In this document: positions 11,470 through 23,010 of the stretch, one piece after another
How positions within the stretch are numbered: position 1 is the stretch's first letter
How the letters are laid out: every line of letters begins with the position of its first letter
Origin: Carettochelys insculpta
Taxonomy: Eukaryota; Chordata; Testudines; Carettochelyidae
NCBI RefSeq assembly: GCF_033958435.1
Contig: NC_134137.1
Location: 121,246,001-121,310,000 of the forward strand
Direction: 5' to 3'
DNA: 64,000 nucleotides
Notes under the pieces: model-generated
What the model was told of the DNA's origin: nothing
Database searches by the model: none
Seen by the model: the letters and a program-made list of their open reading frames with translations, nothing else
Position numbers and translations under genes: made by a program

Positions 11470-12258
11470 AACTTTGGAAGAAAGTGAATGCTATGCCAGT
11501 TTTTAAAAGGGATAAACAGGATGACCCAGTGAATAATAAGTCTGTCATTTTGATTTTGACTCTGGGCATGATAATGGAATGGCTAATATAGGGCTCTTGT
11601 AGAGAAGAATTAAAAGGTAATTAATGCATGTCAACATGGGTTTCTGGACAATGGTTCATGTCAAACTGAAGTGATATCTTCTTTTTATGAGTGACAAGTT
11701 TGGCTGACAGTGGTAATGATGTTGACCTAATAGACTTATTCAAGCTGTTTTACTTTGTACTGGATGACCTTTTGACTAAAAAACAGGAACTATATAAAAT
11801 TAACATGGGATACATTAAATGGATTAAAAGATAGCTAACTGATAGGTCTCAAACTATAACTAATTGGGAACCATCATTGAGTGGGACTGTCTCCAATAGC
11901 AACCCACATGGATCAGTTCTTGGTCCTCTGCTATTTATTAATGATAGCAAAGAAAACATGAGATCTTCACTATACATTTGCAGATGTCCCCAAAACTGGA
12001 AGAGTGGTAAATTAACGAAGAGGATAGGGCTTTGACTGGTAACTGTGAGAAAGCAAACAATATGTATTTTAATAGGCCTATATGAAAACCTGCAGATCTG
12101 GAAACAAGAAACATGGTTCATACTGGCTAGAGGATGGTCTCTCACCTGGGAAGCAGTGACTCTAAGAGAGATTTGGGTGTCTTGGTAGATAATTGGCTGA
12201 GTGCAATCCTATGGGTCAAAGAGCTAACACCATCCTGGGGCACTGTGACTCTAAGCAT
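11470..12258 (+). pseudogene. Ancient CR1-type LINE reverse-transcriptase remnant
   Basis: Plus-strand conceptual translation, with many frameshifts and stops, gives the order of blocks seen in CR1 reverse transcriptase: a GKIMEWL-like block (here LGMIMEWLI), TSLADSGNDVDLIDL, KINMGYIKWIKR, then HGSVLGPLLF followed by ND, and finally RDLGVLVDN. The catalytic FADD box is degraded (IFADV in a shifted frame). No part is intact and the ends are approximate. Confidence 0.7.
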
Positions 12259-12554
12259 GCCTGTATGCACAAACTGTACACTATTGTAGCAACCTCTGTA
12301 CAGAATATACATTGTGAGGTTTTACTTCTCAATGATTACCGTGCACAGGTTTTACAGGTCTATTTAAATACGGTGTGTGTGGGGGGGGTGAGGAACAGCT
12401 GAACCTCAAATAAGCCATTGATTCAACTGACCATATCACATTACTAAGAGTGTATAAGGTGACATCTTTTCTGAAAGATGACATATGGGGAACTGTGAAA
12501 TTATGCATTACTGCTATGCCAGGAAACATGGACACTTACCGTTATGCTTTAGAG
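12259..12554. other. No gene seen
   Basis: Non-coding spacer with no feature that I can identify. Confidence 0.45.
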
Positions 12555-12791
12555 CAGTTTTTCTGAAGCTTTTGAGACCACAGAACAAAACACCTATGAA
12601 AATTTTTTTCCGAAAAAACCCCAACATATACAGCGAAAACAAAATGAAACAATTTATACAGGCACTGTAGCAATGAAGGAGTAACATTGAATCTGCTTTC
12701 AATAACAGAAAATATACACGATCAGCATATTTTTCCAAATGCTTGCTGTACACCTGTGAGTGTTCCATGGAGTATACTTTAAGAAACACTG
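12555..12791. mobile_element. hAT (Charlie-like) MITE with 8-bp target duplication
   Basis: The left terminus CAGTTTTTCTGAAG and the right terminus CTTTAAGAAACACTG are inverted relatives of the hAT-Charlie end CAGTGTTTCTCAA. Flanks are CTTTAGAG (12547-12554) and CTTTAAAG (12792-12799), an 8-bp target duplication with one mismatch. It is 237 bp long and has no coding capacity. Confidence 0.82.
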
Positions 12792-13982
12792 CTTTAAAGT
12801 CTGTGACTCAGTTGGGAAGAAGCAGATTCCCTCCCACACAGGAGAGAAGGCCGCTATCTACTGGTCTCCAGTGAAATTTTTGCAACATGTGATGAAAACC
12901 AGTGACTATCCTGTTTACCTAGAAATGCACAAGGGGGATGGAAAGTCTACAGAATGGGAAAAATAGCTTGAGGACATCCTGCCTCTTGAAACAAAGTCAA
13001 AGTCATCATTGGTTTTCATCCCTAGACAGACATAAGGGAACAGAACCCTTGCAAACTGAGAAGGGTGGGTCTTTCAGCCAAGGAGTAGAGGTAGAGAGTT
13101 TGAAGTCTCTGGAAACTAAATACAGGTTATATCCACATGACATTTAACAGACCCTGGGATGAGATCCTTTCTCGTTGTAGATGCTAGAGTGCACAGCAAA
13201 GAATAGCTGTCAGAAATATGTCACAACAGGAAGCCAGAAAACTCTGGAGGGCTGGGACACAAAGCAGTGGCTAATGGATCACTTTGCATCATCCCAAGAT
13301 GCACCAGACTCTGGTCCACATTCCTAGAGCACCTAGCAACAGTGTCACCAGATACTGTGAGATCCATATCCACAGGGCATTGCTCATGCCGCTGCTGATG
13401 GTGCCTCCAAAATGGATATACCACGTTGACTGGGGAGCAAGTATGAACACACTTTGGCCACTTTGCTTTTGTTGTTGTTGTTGTTGTTTTCATGTGATAG
13501 TAGTTTCATCAACAAAACTTTGTACTGCAGATAAACCCTTGGAAAATGGAAGTTGAGCCTTACAGTTTCATTTCATATGGTGGTAAGTTAAATTGGTGTG
13601 GAAGTTGAACGTTAGGGTAGTGGTTATTCCTAGGTTTATTCACGGCAGCCATCAGGGCCATGGTGGATTTTAATGCTCCATTTATACCAAAGGCCTTCAC
13701 AATTTCTTGGAGCTAAAACTTTAAGGAACAGAAGTGGAAAGTGAGATAGGTGCATTTCTTATACAGCCTCAGATGGTTTATTTCCCTGTTGAATCTGGCA
13801 ACAAAGCAAATGCTGAACAAATGAAACATTGGCCCTCATATTCCACACCCTTGGAATCCTGGATTTTTCTCTGGAAGCAATCACATAGAATGGTTTTAGC
13901 ATTGCTCTGCTAAACCCAGCTCAGTCCTTTGGGGGGGGGGGCACTTAGGGATCTGGGTCAAATAGATTAAAAAAAAATATCT
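12792..13982. other. No gene seen; contains a (GTT)n microsatellite
   Basis: Several 60-90 codon frames occur but none is recognisable. A GTT run of about six units lies at 13471-13488 and a G run at 13931-13940. Confidence 0.45.
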
Positions 13983-14072
13983 GTCAGGGATGGTGATAGG
14001 TCCTGCTGAGAGGACAGGGGTCTGAACTCGACAACCTCTGAAGGTCCCTTCCAGTTCTATGAGATAGGTATC
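13983..14072 (+). mobile_element. CR1 LINE 3'-end fragment
   Basis: The segment holds the CR1 3' untranslated end: GGTCCTGCTGAGAGGACAGG, then a variant of the 'ACTCGATGACCTC' block, then AAGGTCCCTTCCAGTTCTAT. It is truncated to under 100 bp. Confidence 0.85.
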
Positions 14073-15314
14073 TATCTCCTAGCCACACCTCATTTTATGG
14101 GTTTTAATGTTACAGGGCAAAGTGTGTCTGAAGCATTTGCCTTAACTTTAAAATCATGCACTTTTATTGGATGGACACTCAGACATTCTTGAAGCTGTTT
14201 CCAATGGTTTGTTTTTATTTTAAAGGTTAATAACTAAAGATGGACCAGATTCATAAACCTAGACTGAATGCTGGTGAGCTTGGGTGGGAGGGGCACAGAA
14301 ATCTAGATCTCGGTTCCATCATTTGGCTCATCTCATCCCCAGAGGCTAATATTTATGGCACACTAGTTGTAGGCGACTTGCAAAAGCATGATGTACCTGA
14401 AGGCATTTTGGTCTAGAGGCTTTTCTTCCTCAGAAGTTCATGGCTTTTATTTCAGTAACTGCAATATCCAGTCAGAAGTTACAGGTAACAGAAAAACGTA
14501 CAGCTTGTAGGAGTGCTTTGTAATCAAGTGGAAGTCAGGTTTGAATGGAATGAAGGAATCAGAAGATGATTTTATGGGTGATACAGAGCGGGAACTGTCT
14601 TCTTGTCATGTCCACAAGGCTGCTTCCCCCTATTTCTATGCACATGCAATTGCCAGGTCATTGCACTCTGCCAGGTCACCGGAAGACCATCTGTATTCAA
14701 ACAGCTGACATTGCAGAAGATACTTTGTATTTTGAGGCCCGCTGCTGTGGTCACAGGTATCAGAGCAAGTGGTGTAGCCCCACTTGATGACATTACAAGT
14801 TCAACGTTAAGAAAATCTGTTGAGACCTCAGTCAACTCAGCCTCCGAGTTATATCAGAGGAGAGTGGATGTCCTGGATTTGTGCATTCCCTTGAGAGCAA
14901 CACGCTAGGGCCAGGTGAAACGAGACAACTTTGTTTCAGAGTTTCATGTTTCCAGTTTTGTTTTTCATGGGTTCATACCTGGTAGAGTTTCTTCGTCTGA
15001 AGGAAAGCTAAATTTCAACATAAAGCCCCCCTGAAAATATCTGTTTTTGTGCTGGGTGACTGTCTCAAGGTATTTGCTTCTTAGCCAGTGAATCTACAGT
15101 TCTGAATGCATTTACTCAGCTTAGCCTCTTACGTCATCAAAAACTATCTGCCTTTTCCCAGGTTTGTCTTTCAGCTCCTTTTCCAGTAGTGGTGTGCCAG
15201 AGAATTTGGGCTAGCTGCCTAAAGAGGGAATAGCCAGGTAACATGCAAATATTTACTGTCGGCTCTGGCAATGACTTCTGCTGAAATAAAATGGCAGCTC
15301 AGTTTCTGATTGTA
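14073..15314. other. No gene seen
   Basis: A 101-codon plus-strand frame lies at 14603-14908 and overlaps frames on both strands. It resembles no family I know and has no supporting context, so I do not call a gene. Confidence 0.45.
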
Positions 15315-15624
15315 CAGGCTGAGCTACTTTACTCTGGCACATTCATGTCCATCAACATCTGTAGTCTGTCATGATATTAGTTAGCCAGACGACCACTTAT
15401 CATGGGCATGGCCAAGTTTTCCATAGTCCTATAAAGTTTGTTTTCAGCCACAAGTCCTGGCTCTCAGTGTTCTGTGCTATTGTTTAGTTCTAATTTACCC
15501 CTAAATGTCTAAGAGCCCAGTAAGCAGTGGACATATTGGTAATGCTACTAGACAATATGACTTTTCATGGTCTGGCAAATTCTCTGGTTTGGCACCAGTC
15601 ACTGGACTAGAAAGGTTCAACCTG
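15315..15624 (+). mobile_element. Tigger/pogo-like MITE, CAGGTTGAACC family, copy 2
   Basis: Flanked by TA on both sides (15313-15314 and 15625-15626). The left end is decayed (CAGGCTGAGCTACTTTA) and the right end is AAAGGTTCAACCTG. The interior shares ACGACCACTTATCATGGGCA and CAGCCACAAGTCCTGGCTCT with copies at 8439 and 19495. Confidence 0.87.
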
Positions 15625-16097
15625 TAGTCTCACAACACCCAGTAGCTTCAATGCTCAGCACCTGTCAGGATCAGGCATGTGTGCTGGAAGGCTTTGGAAG
15701 GGAAATTACTTGCTTGCCTATGAATTTTAACTATCACTAATTCTGAAATAATGAAATTAGTTAAGTAATCTGCATATCCCAACTTTGCTCAGCTTTGCCA
15801 CTGTTCATTGGAAACAGGTAATGAGTACTCAGCTAGTGGCACATCTTCAGTGTATATTTTTGTGTGTATAGGCTAGCAGCCAATGCAAGCTCTCCAAGAG
15901 CCAGAACAGCAAAGCTGCAAAAGTGGAGTTGGCAGGGTTGCAGCAGCAGGAACAGGGCTGTCCAAGTTTGGATGAAATGAGAATAATCAAAGTCTCTCTA
16001 GTTCTGGAAAGCTTCAAACTGCATCTTGCTGCCAAGGCTTCCCTGTTATGTGCGATGCCTTGGCAACAACAATGCTAGGCATAACTGAAAAACAAAG
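15625..16097. other. No gene seen
   Basis: Anonymous non-coding spacer. Confidence 0.45.
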
Positions 16098-16347
16098 GCC
16101 CAGTGTATACTGCCACATAGATCTACTTTAGATCTACCGCCACATTAGATCTACTGGCTGTTGTCATCACTGCAGTGAGCTGATGACAGATGCTCTCCCA
16201 TCAACTTTGCCTATGTTTATTCTGGTGGAGTACTGGCATCAATGGAAGCACTTGGCGTTTGATTTAGCACATCTCTATTAGATGCGATAAATTGACCTGG
16301 GAGACTGATCGCTACCCGCTGATCTAGCAGGTAGTATATACATGTCC
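16098..16347. mobile_element. MITE related to the 4875-5160 element
   Basis: The ends are imperfect (CCCAGTGTATACTGCC left, GGTAGTATATACATGTCC right). The interior has repeated AGATCTAC motifs and the block GCACATCTCTATTAGATGCG, which matches the block in the element at 4875. It is older and more CpG-depleted. Confidence 0.65.
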
Positions 16348-17428
16348 ACACCAGAGGCTATTGTGGTTATTTTGCAAAGGGAAAGCAGAGCAATATCCTC
16401 CCTATACTCTTCTCTAACGATGTGGTGACTTCCCAATATTTTCCACCTGTGTATGTTTTTCTGTGGTTTGCATTGTCATTTGCGAAATGTATCATGATCT
16501 CAAATTTACAGCAATCCCAAGCCTTCTGACTCTTGTGGCCTTTCTCCTAACTATCATTTGAATAATCGCTTAAAGGATTATCTTTCCCTTGATAGATTTT
16601 CAGAGTTTTTGCTTTAAAATCGAGACATAAGTGCAAGTGATATGAAATACAAGGAAAGCACGTATAGCCTTCTGAGATGGAGTGCAGCTGGCACCTGCTG
16701 TCCATGACCATTTTCCTTGACTTTCCAAGTTCATATTAAGTGCTGGGTTGCTGAAGGCTGCTTCTTCATCTATTTGCATACATTTATCTGGACTGTGAGG
16801 TGCAGTGATCCAAGCATTAAAAGAGGGTCATTTCCGTAGCACCAGCAGGCGATTTCAGACAAGCCTGGCCTATAACAAATCTCAGCTGAGATTATTGTTA
16901 TTTGCACTTTTTACACACCTTTGCATTTTAAGAGCAAGGAAAGTTTGCACAGAAAGGTTGAAACATGAGTAAATAAAAGAAAAGCTAAATTCCCCCAGCC
17001 TAGAGTTACTGTGCAGCAGATGAGTTGCATAAGAAAAACCTACTGTTCTTTTATGCTGAGCAAAGCCGTCTGCTTGTTCCTATGGGGCTATATGTTCTCT
17101 GAGAGTTGCGTCCAAACCCCAGTTACGTCAATAGGAGCCTTTCCAGAGCTTTCAGTGGGCTTCGAATCAGACCCTGGGATATAAGAGGCTAATGAAGACG
17201 AATAAAGTCACGTCCCAGTAACAACTCAAGAGACCAGCAAGCATTCCTCCTAGTTTTCCATGTAACTTCTCTACGTGCAGTTCAGAATAAGAAAACCCCC
17301 AAAGTCATTTCAGTTTCACAAGTAAAAAAGTACAACTACTAAAAGCCTTTTCCAGAATGCCATTCGTACAGGATATCCCAACACCGTTTGCACATGACAT
17401 TCACAGCACATAAAGCTTTGAACCTACA
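16348..17428. other. No gene seen
   Basis: Anonymous non-coding sequence without recognisable repeats or coding potential. Confidence 0.45.
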
Positions 17429-17522
17429 TAAAGTTGAACCTCTCTAGTCTGGCAACCTCAAGACCTGAGCGGTGCCAAACCAGAGAATTTGCTGAACCAT
17501 AGGAGGTCAATATTGTCTAGTA
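17429..17522 (-). mobile_element. Tigger/pogo-like MITE, CAGGTTGAACC family, truncated copy 3
   Basis: This is about the last 95 bp of the family in inverted orientation: AAGTTGAACCTCTCTAGTCT, then CCAGAGAATTTGCTG, then GGAGGTCAATATTGTCTAG. The other half is missing and the sequence changes directly into the hAT-like copy that follows. Confidence 0.8.
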
Positions 17523-17960
17523 TGGGAGTGGCCAACCTTTTTGAATTGGGGGAGGGGCACATGGCAATTTTTTACATGCACTGGGGGCCAAACACAAAAT
17601 AGCCCCAAGCCTGCCCCCCCAATCCCCACTCAGCCCCAAACCACCCCCTCGCCCCCAGGCTTAACCCTGTTCAGCCCCAAACCTGCCCCAAGGCTTAACC
17701 CCGCTCAGTCCCAAACCCAGGATTAATTTACCTCAGGCATGAGCTCCAGGCTGCTGCTCCCCTCCCCCGCCACTCCCCCTTCACTGTGGCCACCGCCTCT
17801 GCCTCCTCGTCAGTGTGGCTGCACAGCTTTCCCTAGCTCTCCTAATCCCCCACCTGCAGCATGGGTGGCTCCCTGCTCTGCCACACTGAAATAATGGGAC
17901 TCACTTTAATGGGTTTAATGGCTGGATCCCTCTTGCTGACCATTAAACCAGTGGTATTCA
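17523..17960 (+). mobile_element. hAT-like element, decayed copy related to 36395-36915
   Basis: It begins GGGAGTGGCCAACCTTTTTG, a degraded hAT-style end. It shares the interior of the 36395 element: the C-rich tract, then CCCACCTGCAGCA, then a CTGTGCCAC/CTCTGCCACA block, GGGACTCA, and a GGATCC-containing 'CCATTAAACCA' end. Boundaries are approximate. Coding frames here are Pro-rich artefacts. Confidence 0.6.
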
Positions 17961-18138
17961 AAACCAGAATGAATTTGTGTACCAGTGCAAACTAGGTAAC
18001 TTTATAGGTGCAATAAAAGCAATCCCAGCACAAGAGTATAAATGTCAACAACAATTGCCAAGTCTGCTTAACTTCAATGAGAGGGAGATGAGGCCCATAA
18101 GATGTTAAGTGTCTTTGGCCAATGGGTTATGGACCATA

Positions 18139-18444
18139 TGGCCCCCCTCTATGAAAAGGATGTGGATGTACTAGAGCAGGTTCAGCAGAGGGTAATAAAA
18201 ATGATTCAGGGGCTGCAGCACAAGACCTATGAGGATAGGCTGAGGGATTTGGGCTTGTTTAGCTTACAGAAGAGAAGACTGAGGGGTGATTTAATAGCAG
18301 CCTTCAACTTCCTGAAGGGGAGCTCTAAAACGGAGGGTGAGAAACTGTTCTCAGTGGTGTCAGATGGCAGAACAAGGAGTAATGGTCTGAAGTTAAAGAC
18401 GGAGAGGTGTAAGTTGGATATTAGGAAAAAACTAGAAGAGTTAA
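18139..18444 (+). mobile_element. CR1 LINE fragment, reverse-transcriptase C-terminus
   Basis: An uninterrupted plus-strand frame encodes the conserved CR1 C-terminal block: KDVDVLEQVQQRVIKMIQGL, TYEDRLRDLGLFSLQKRRLR, GDLIAAFNFLKGSSK and RTRSNGLKLKTERCKLDIRK. It is truncated at both ends and the 3' tail is missing. The downstream A-run (about 18443-18452) is not a CR1 tail. Confidence 0.93.
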
Positions 18445-18776
18445 AAAAAAAAGCCACATATGCTTCTGTAGCTGCCCACAGGCAGACTGAAATCTGAGAC
18501 TTCTTGATCTTTGTGCAGGCATCTCTACAGCTTCAGCTAAAGACCCGTTGACTCTCGACTTAGGCTGCAGAGGACACTTATTCTTTCTCTGTGAAGTAGT
18601 CTTGGTACCACTCCATGGGACAAGTAACCACACAGGTGTGTGGGTTACACTTCATTTTACAAAACTCCAAAAGTTACCCATAATCCTTCTTTCTTGGATG
18701 TTGGTGATTCTTAGTGGAACTCCCCTACAAAAGAGGTGATCGGGGGGGGCTGAACATGGAACTCAGATTTGGGCAA
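18445..18776. other. No gene seen
   Basis: Spacer between a CR1 fragment and a SINE-like copy. Nothing recognisable. Confidence 0.45.
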
Positions 18777-18892
18777 GTCTGTCCCGTGAAAGCTCATCAC
18801 CTAATAAATTATTTTGTTAGTCTTTAAAGTGCTACTGGACTGCTCCTTTTGTTTTGATAGTACATAGACTAGCACGGCTCCCGCTCTGTTAC
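18777..18892 (-). mobile_element. SINE-like retroposon (TAGTCTTTAAAGTGCTAC family), single arm
   Basis: In antisense it reads from the inner part (GTCCCGTGAAAGCTCATCAC) to the head (ACTAGCACGGCTC...CTCTGTTAC). It shares TTTGTTAGTCTTTAAAGTGC and TGTTTTGATAGT with the hairpin copy at 44040-44208. This copy lacks the second, inverted arm. Confidence 0.8.
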
Positions 18893-18905
18893 TAGTGCGC
18901 TCTTG

Positions 18906-19058
18906 TTTAAGCTGTGGCACTGACTATGTAGTCTGGCAAGTCACTTCACCTTTCTGACTTGGTGGCCCCATATATAAGATTGGGGTAACTGTATTTTCCC
19001 CACCTGCTTCAAGTACGGTTGCGAATTAGTTGGTGCCTGCACAGTGCTTTCAACACGA
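18906..19058 (+). repeat. MIR-like SINE
   Basis: The block order matches MIR: a TGGCAAGTCACTTCACCTTT core, then a GGCCCCATATATAAGATTGG version of the 'CCTCATCTGTAAAATGGG' block, then GTAACTGTATTTTCCCCACC. It is old and diverged. Confidence 0.7.
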
Positions 19059-19494
19059 GTATGTATGAATACTGAGTACCAATAAAAAAAATTAAATAAA
19101 AACTTGCTCGGCAGTTCTGATCAAATAGTAACCATTCACAGAGCACAGCCTTGTGGACTCCCTAGCATTTGTTTGCTAATAAAATAGCAATGCTACTTCC
19201 TTTTTCCGTGGCTGTTTCAAAGCATCCCTGCCATACAGGGTTAGAGTGTCAGATATCCCAAAGCCCAGCATGCAACAGAGGGAAGGAGCCATGAAATCAT
19301 TTATCATTTGTTATACATTATTTCCAATTTAACAAGTCTCGTAGTCTCAGGAAGAAAGAGTGGTTATGCAAAGTTACATAGAGACATTGCAGTGCTACAA
19401 GAGCTACTTAGGTAGCAGATCCCTGCAGCTGCTTTTCAAAGCTTTGTTTTTGCTTGGAAAAAGCCTGAGCATTACCTCAAACCCTTTTCAACTC
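19059..19494. other. No gene seen
   Basis: Anonymous non-coding spacer. Confidence 0.45.
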
Positions 19495-19818
19495 CAGGTT
19501 GAACCTCTCTAATCTGGAACAATCTCATCTGGCAATGTCTGTAATTTCGTATGATTTTAATTAGTTGGATGACCACTTATCGGGTGTGGCCAAATTTCCT
19601 GTGGTCCCATAAAGTTTGTTTACAGCCGCCAGTCCTGGCTCTCAGTATTCTGTACTGTTGTTAGCTGTAATTTACCCTTAACTGTCTTCTCAGAGCCTAT
19701 CGCATAGTGGAAATGTTGGTAATGCTACTAGACAATATTGACCTCCCATGGTCCGGCAAATTCTCTCGTTCAGCACAGGTCAGGTCCTGAAAGTGCCGGA
19801 CTACAGAGGTTCAACCTG
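19495..19818 (+). mobile_element. Tigger/pogo-like MITE, CAGGTTGAACC family, copy 4
   Basis: Both termini are well preserved: CAGGTTGAACCTCTCTAATC and its inverted partner ACAGAGGTTCAACCTG, followed by TA. The left neighbour is CTC rather than TA. The interior matches copies at 8439 and 15315, including ACTAGACAATATTGACCTCC. Confidence 0.88.
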
Positions 19819-20434
19819 TAATTTAAACTGAGTTTACAGAGGCTGCAACACTCTGATGGGGGATTGTAATGATTTGTACCATGCTACGCAGCACTGGCTT
19901 TAGCAGGCCATGAGCTGGAAGGCTGCTGGAGGCTATCCCACAAGTCAATTACCAATGAGTCTGTTGTGTTGATTGGCTGCATTTTGCTACTCTTCTTCTT
20001 GAGGCTTCAGGAAAATCTTTGAATCTTTGCTCATGAAGAAAGATGGAAAACACAAGCAGGTAATTTTCCTAGCCTGGTTTTGATCTTTCTTAGAACAATT
20101 GCACACTAATAAATCAACTGACTTCAGTGAGGTCATGCCTGATTTACACCCTCCTAAGCTAATTAGAGTAAATCATACTTCATTCCACAATTATCACAGT
20201 TAGTTTTGGGACAAAGACAAACAGAAGTAACATATGCAGGTATAAGCCAGTGAGATTTCTCTCTGCTTATTGGTTGCCAGGACTCTTTATTTCCTCCTCT
20301 GAGGCAGCCATCAAGGCACCAGATATGACAGGAGTTGACAGACTATTCTTCAGGTCACCAAGCATACTTGGACAAAGCATTTAAACACCTCTGGCTGGCC
20401 CAGCTCAACACTAGAGCTGTGAAATTCTGGTGTA
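19819..20434. other. No gene seen
   Basis: Anonymous non-coding spacer. Confidence 0.45.
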
Positions 20435-20903
20435 CAGTAAGCCCGCGAAATGCACGACTTTGAGCTGTGCTTAACTTGTGTTAACATGAGTTAAGCGCAA
20501 CGCGAAGCTGCTCTGTGTCTGTCTACCCACCCAGCTGCCCCAGCTGGGGGCAAGGGGGCAGACAGACAGCTCCGCCCTGATGGCTGTCTGTCCCCTGGCT
20601 TCCCCCAGATGCGGGAAGCCGTGAGGGCAGCTGCAGCAGCATGGCTTCTCCCTGGCTTCCCCCATCTGGGATAAGTTGTGCTGACAGAGCTGTCTGCCAG
20701 GTGCAGCTTCTCCCAGTTGGAAGAAGCCAGGGAGAAAGAGACTCATGCTGCCTGGTCCCCAGTCGCCTTCCACTTGCTGGAGCCAAGAAACTGACCAGGG
20801 CTGGAGCCCTCTTCAGTTTCCTGGCTCCCCCACATTGCATGGGAAATTTGACTTACGTGGGGGTTGTGAGAATGCAACCCTTTCATAAGTCATGGATCCA
20901 CTG
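20435..20903 (+). mobile_element. Tigger/pogo-like non-autonomous element, CAGTA family, copy 2
   Basis: The ends are CAGTAAGCCCGCGAAATGCA (left) and AGTCATGGATCCACTG (right), each flanked by TA (20433-20434 and 20904-20905). Subterminal TTAACTTGTGTTAA and GACTTACGTGGGGG blocks correspond to those in the 9738 and 38227 elements. The interior is GC-rich and contains only overlapping short frames. Confidence 0.82.
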
Positions 20904-20905
20904 TA

Positions 20906-22635
20906 CATGTTCAGGCTCAGACTAGAGCCTTAGCTTCGTGACTTGCAAGGTGAGAAGAGTCCCAGAATCTGGGCTCCAGCCTGCATCCAAACATCTACAC
21001 AGGAATTTTATAGCCTTGCAGCCTAAGTTTGAGTCAGTTGACAAAGCCCAGCCATGGGGGTTTAACTGCCCACCATGGCTCATATCCTAACATCCCTTCC
21101 CCCCGCCAGCACCTATACTGGGAATTTATAAGAGGCACTATTGAAGAGCAGGCCCCATTGAATGGGAGCTTTGCCATTGGCTTCAGTGAAGGCAGGATTT
21201 CAACCCAAATTCATTAGTGGTGTCTCGGAGCTTAGTACCGCTATCCCCACTTGAAAGCCACAGCTGCCAGAGAACGTTGTAACCAGCCTAGGCCACAAAC
21301 CTGGCTTCTTTCTCAAGGAGGTGGGGAGAAAATACAAAAGACTGCATAATGCAAGTGACCTCACAAAACAAAACAAGAGCAGCACAATATGGAGGAAGAG
21401 AGTGAGAATGATATGCACAGTTTAAAGTATGTTGCAAAGCTTGTGTCCTGCTAGTGGACTAATGACCAGTATTTTCAAGGGTCACAGTGAGGACAGCCTT
21501 TGTCTGGACTTCAACAGAGAACATGTAAAACTCCTCAAAGCTGATTTGGCAACACTCCACCAATCGAAGGGTTTTCTCAAAAGGATTTTTTTTCTTGCTG
21601 ACCATCAATTTAATGTGGTTGACGTACCCTTGTGATAGGAGACCCTACAGCCATCATACCAGTGGGACCACAGCCGGAGATTATTAACCAGAAAAAAGAG
21701 GCCACGCAAAGGTTAATTGTTGGATTTTTTTGCAGCACTTTGGCATATTGGGGTGTGTTTTCTGGTTCAGGCTGAAAACCTCTCTAACTTTAATACAAGG
21801 TGGGAAATGAGTTGAGGAAAACTCTCCTTCTTTAATATGGTATTTAAACTTGAGCAAAATCAGATTCATTTTTTCATCCATGTGATGCTCCTAAACAGCT
21901 GAGATTTTGCTTGCCTTGCTTTGGGCCACAACTCTCACACGCATATGGGTGGTGGGTATTGTAGGCAGGGGAAGGTAATGCCTTCACGGACTGTTTCACC
22001 TGGTGTCACCCTTGCTCCTTTGGGAGGGCTGATTGCAGCACCCACCAGCTCCCCCGAGCTCTCAGGCCAGGGGAGACTGCAGCTGCACGGCCTGCTGGCT
22101 CAGCAGAGCTCTGGAGCTGCACTACCCCGGGCTGGGGAAGGGGCTGGGCAGAGGCCCGTGGCCGCAACGGCAGGGTGGTGGGGAGGGGCCTGGGAGTACT
22201 TGCCTTCCTCAGTCCTGATGTCACACCCTGCCCATGCGCACAGCTCTCATCTCATCTTCCCTCATTCCACTCACTCTGAAGGATGTTGCCTTGGTGCCAC
22301 ATACATGAAAGAGTCTGCCTCTTGGGCCTTCCAAGCTATGCTTCACTCGTAACCAAAGAGGTGCCAATGTGCGAGCAATTAGGTGACAGGGCTCCAGCCA
22401 TATTTTTAGATTCGTAAGTGACTCAGCAAGCATCAAAAGCACCAGCCAAGCCAGGAGGTGCTCGGGCTCAGCCCTGGCAAACCCCAGCACAGATTACCCC
22501 TTCCCAGGGATAGTTACCATCTGGGGCACAGATAGTCAATTTTTTCCACCAAGGCACAAATTTCTTGGTTAAAGTATAATTAAAGTTCAGACTCCACAGA
22601 AAATGATATCAGATAATGATAAGTAAATGCACAGG
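20906..22635. other. No gene seen; GC-rich patch at 21990-22230
   Basis: Short frames only. The GC-rich patch gives overlapping frames on both strands that look compositional. I see no repeat ends. Confidence 0.45.
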
Positions 22636-23010
22636 ATAGCTGGATAGAAGATAGCTAGAAGACAGGTAGAACATCTAGCGGATGAGGAAGTGGGCTTCAG
22701 GAAAGACAGACATACCATGCGCCAGATATTGGCACTAAGAATGATAGCAGAGAAAGCTCAATGAAACAACAAGAACATCTACAATTGCTTTGTTGATATT
22801 CAGAAGGCATTTGGCAATATAAATCAGAAAGTGACTTGGGTAGTGTTGGAGTCATACGGAGTGGATAGCAGACTGATACAGTTGAAGGATATCAGTGACA
22901 ATGCGGAGGAAGGGGTGAGAACATGCGGATAGTTCAGAAGCTGATTTAGAAGGAGTAGAGGTACAAGAAAAGGAGATCTGATATAGCTGAGTATCTTCAT
23001 CACACATCTA
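22636..23010 (+). pseudogene. RTE-like LINE reverse transcriptase, 5' half
   Basis: Plus-strand translation gives VEHLADEEVGFRKDRHTMRQ, then ILALRMIAEKAQ, a stop, NNKNIYNCFVDIQKAFGNIN and SYGVDSRLIQL. This matches the 'Q.GFR..R.T.D.I..LR...EK' and 'F.D..KAFD.V' motifs of RTE-type non-LTR reverse transcriptases. Near 22965-23010 it reads GTRKGDLI, a stop, then LSIFITH, corresponding to the 'G..QGDP.SP.LF' motif. The frame is cut exactly at codon CTA by the transposon at 23011 and resumes at 23721. Internal stops show it is dead. Confidence 0.82.

Noticed and set aside
14603..14908. 101-codon frame with several Cys residues
   Set aside because: It overlaps frames on both strands, lacks a recognisable domain, and has no clear splice or promoter context.
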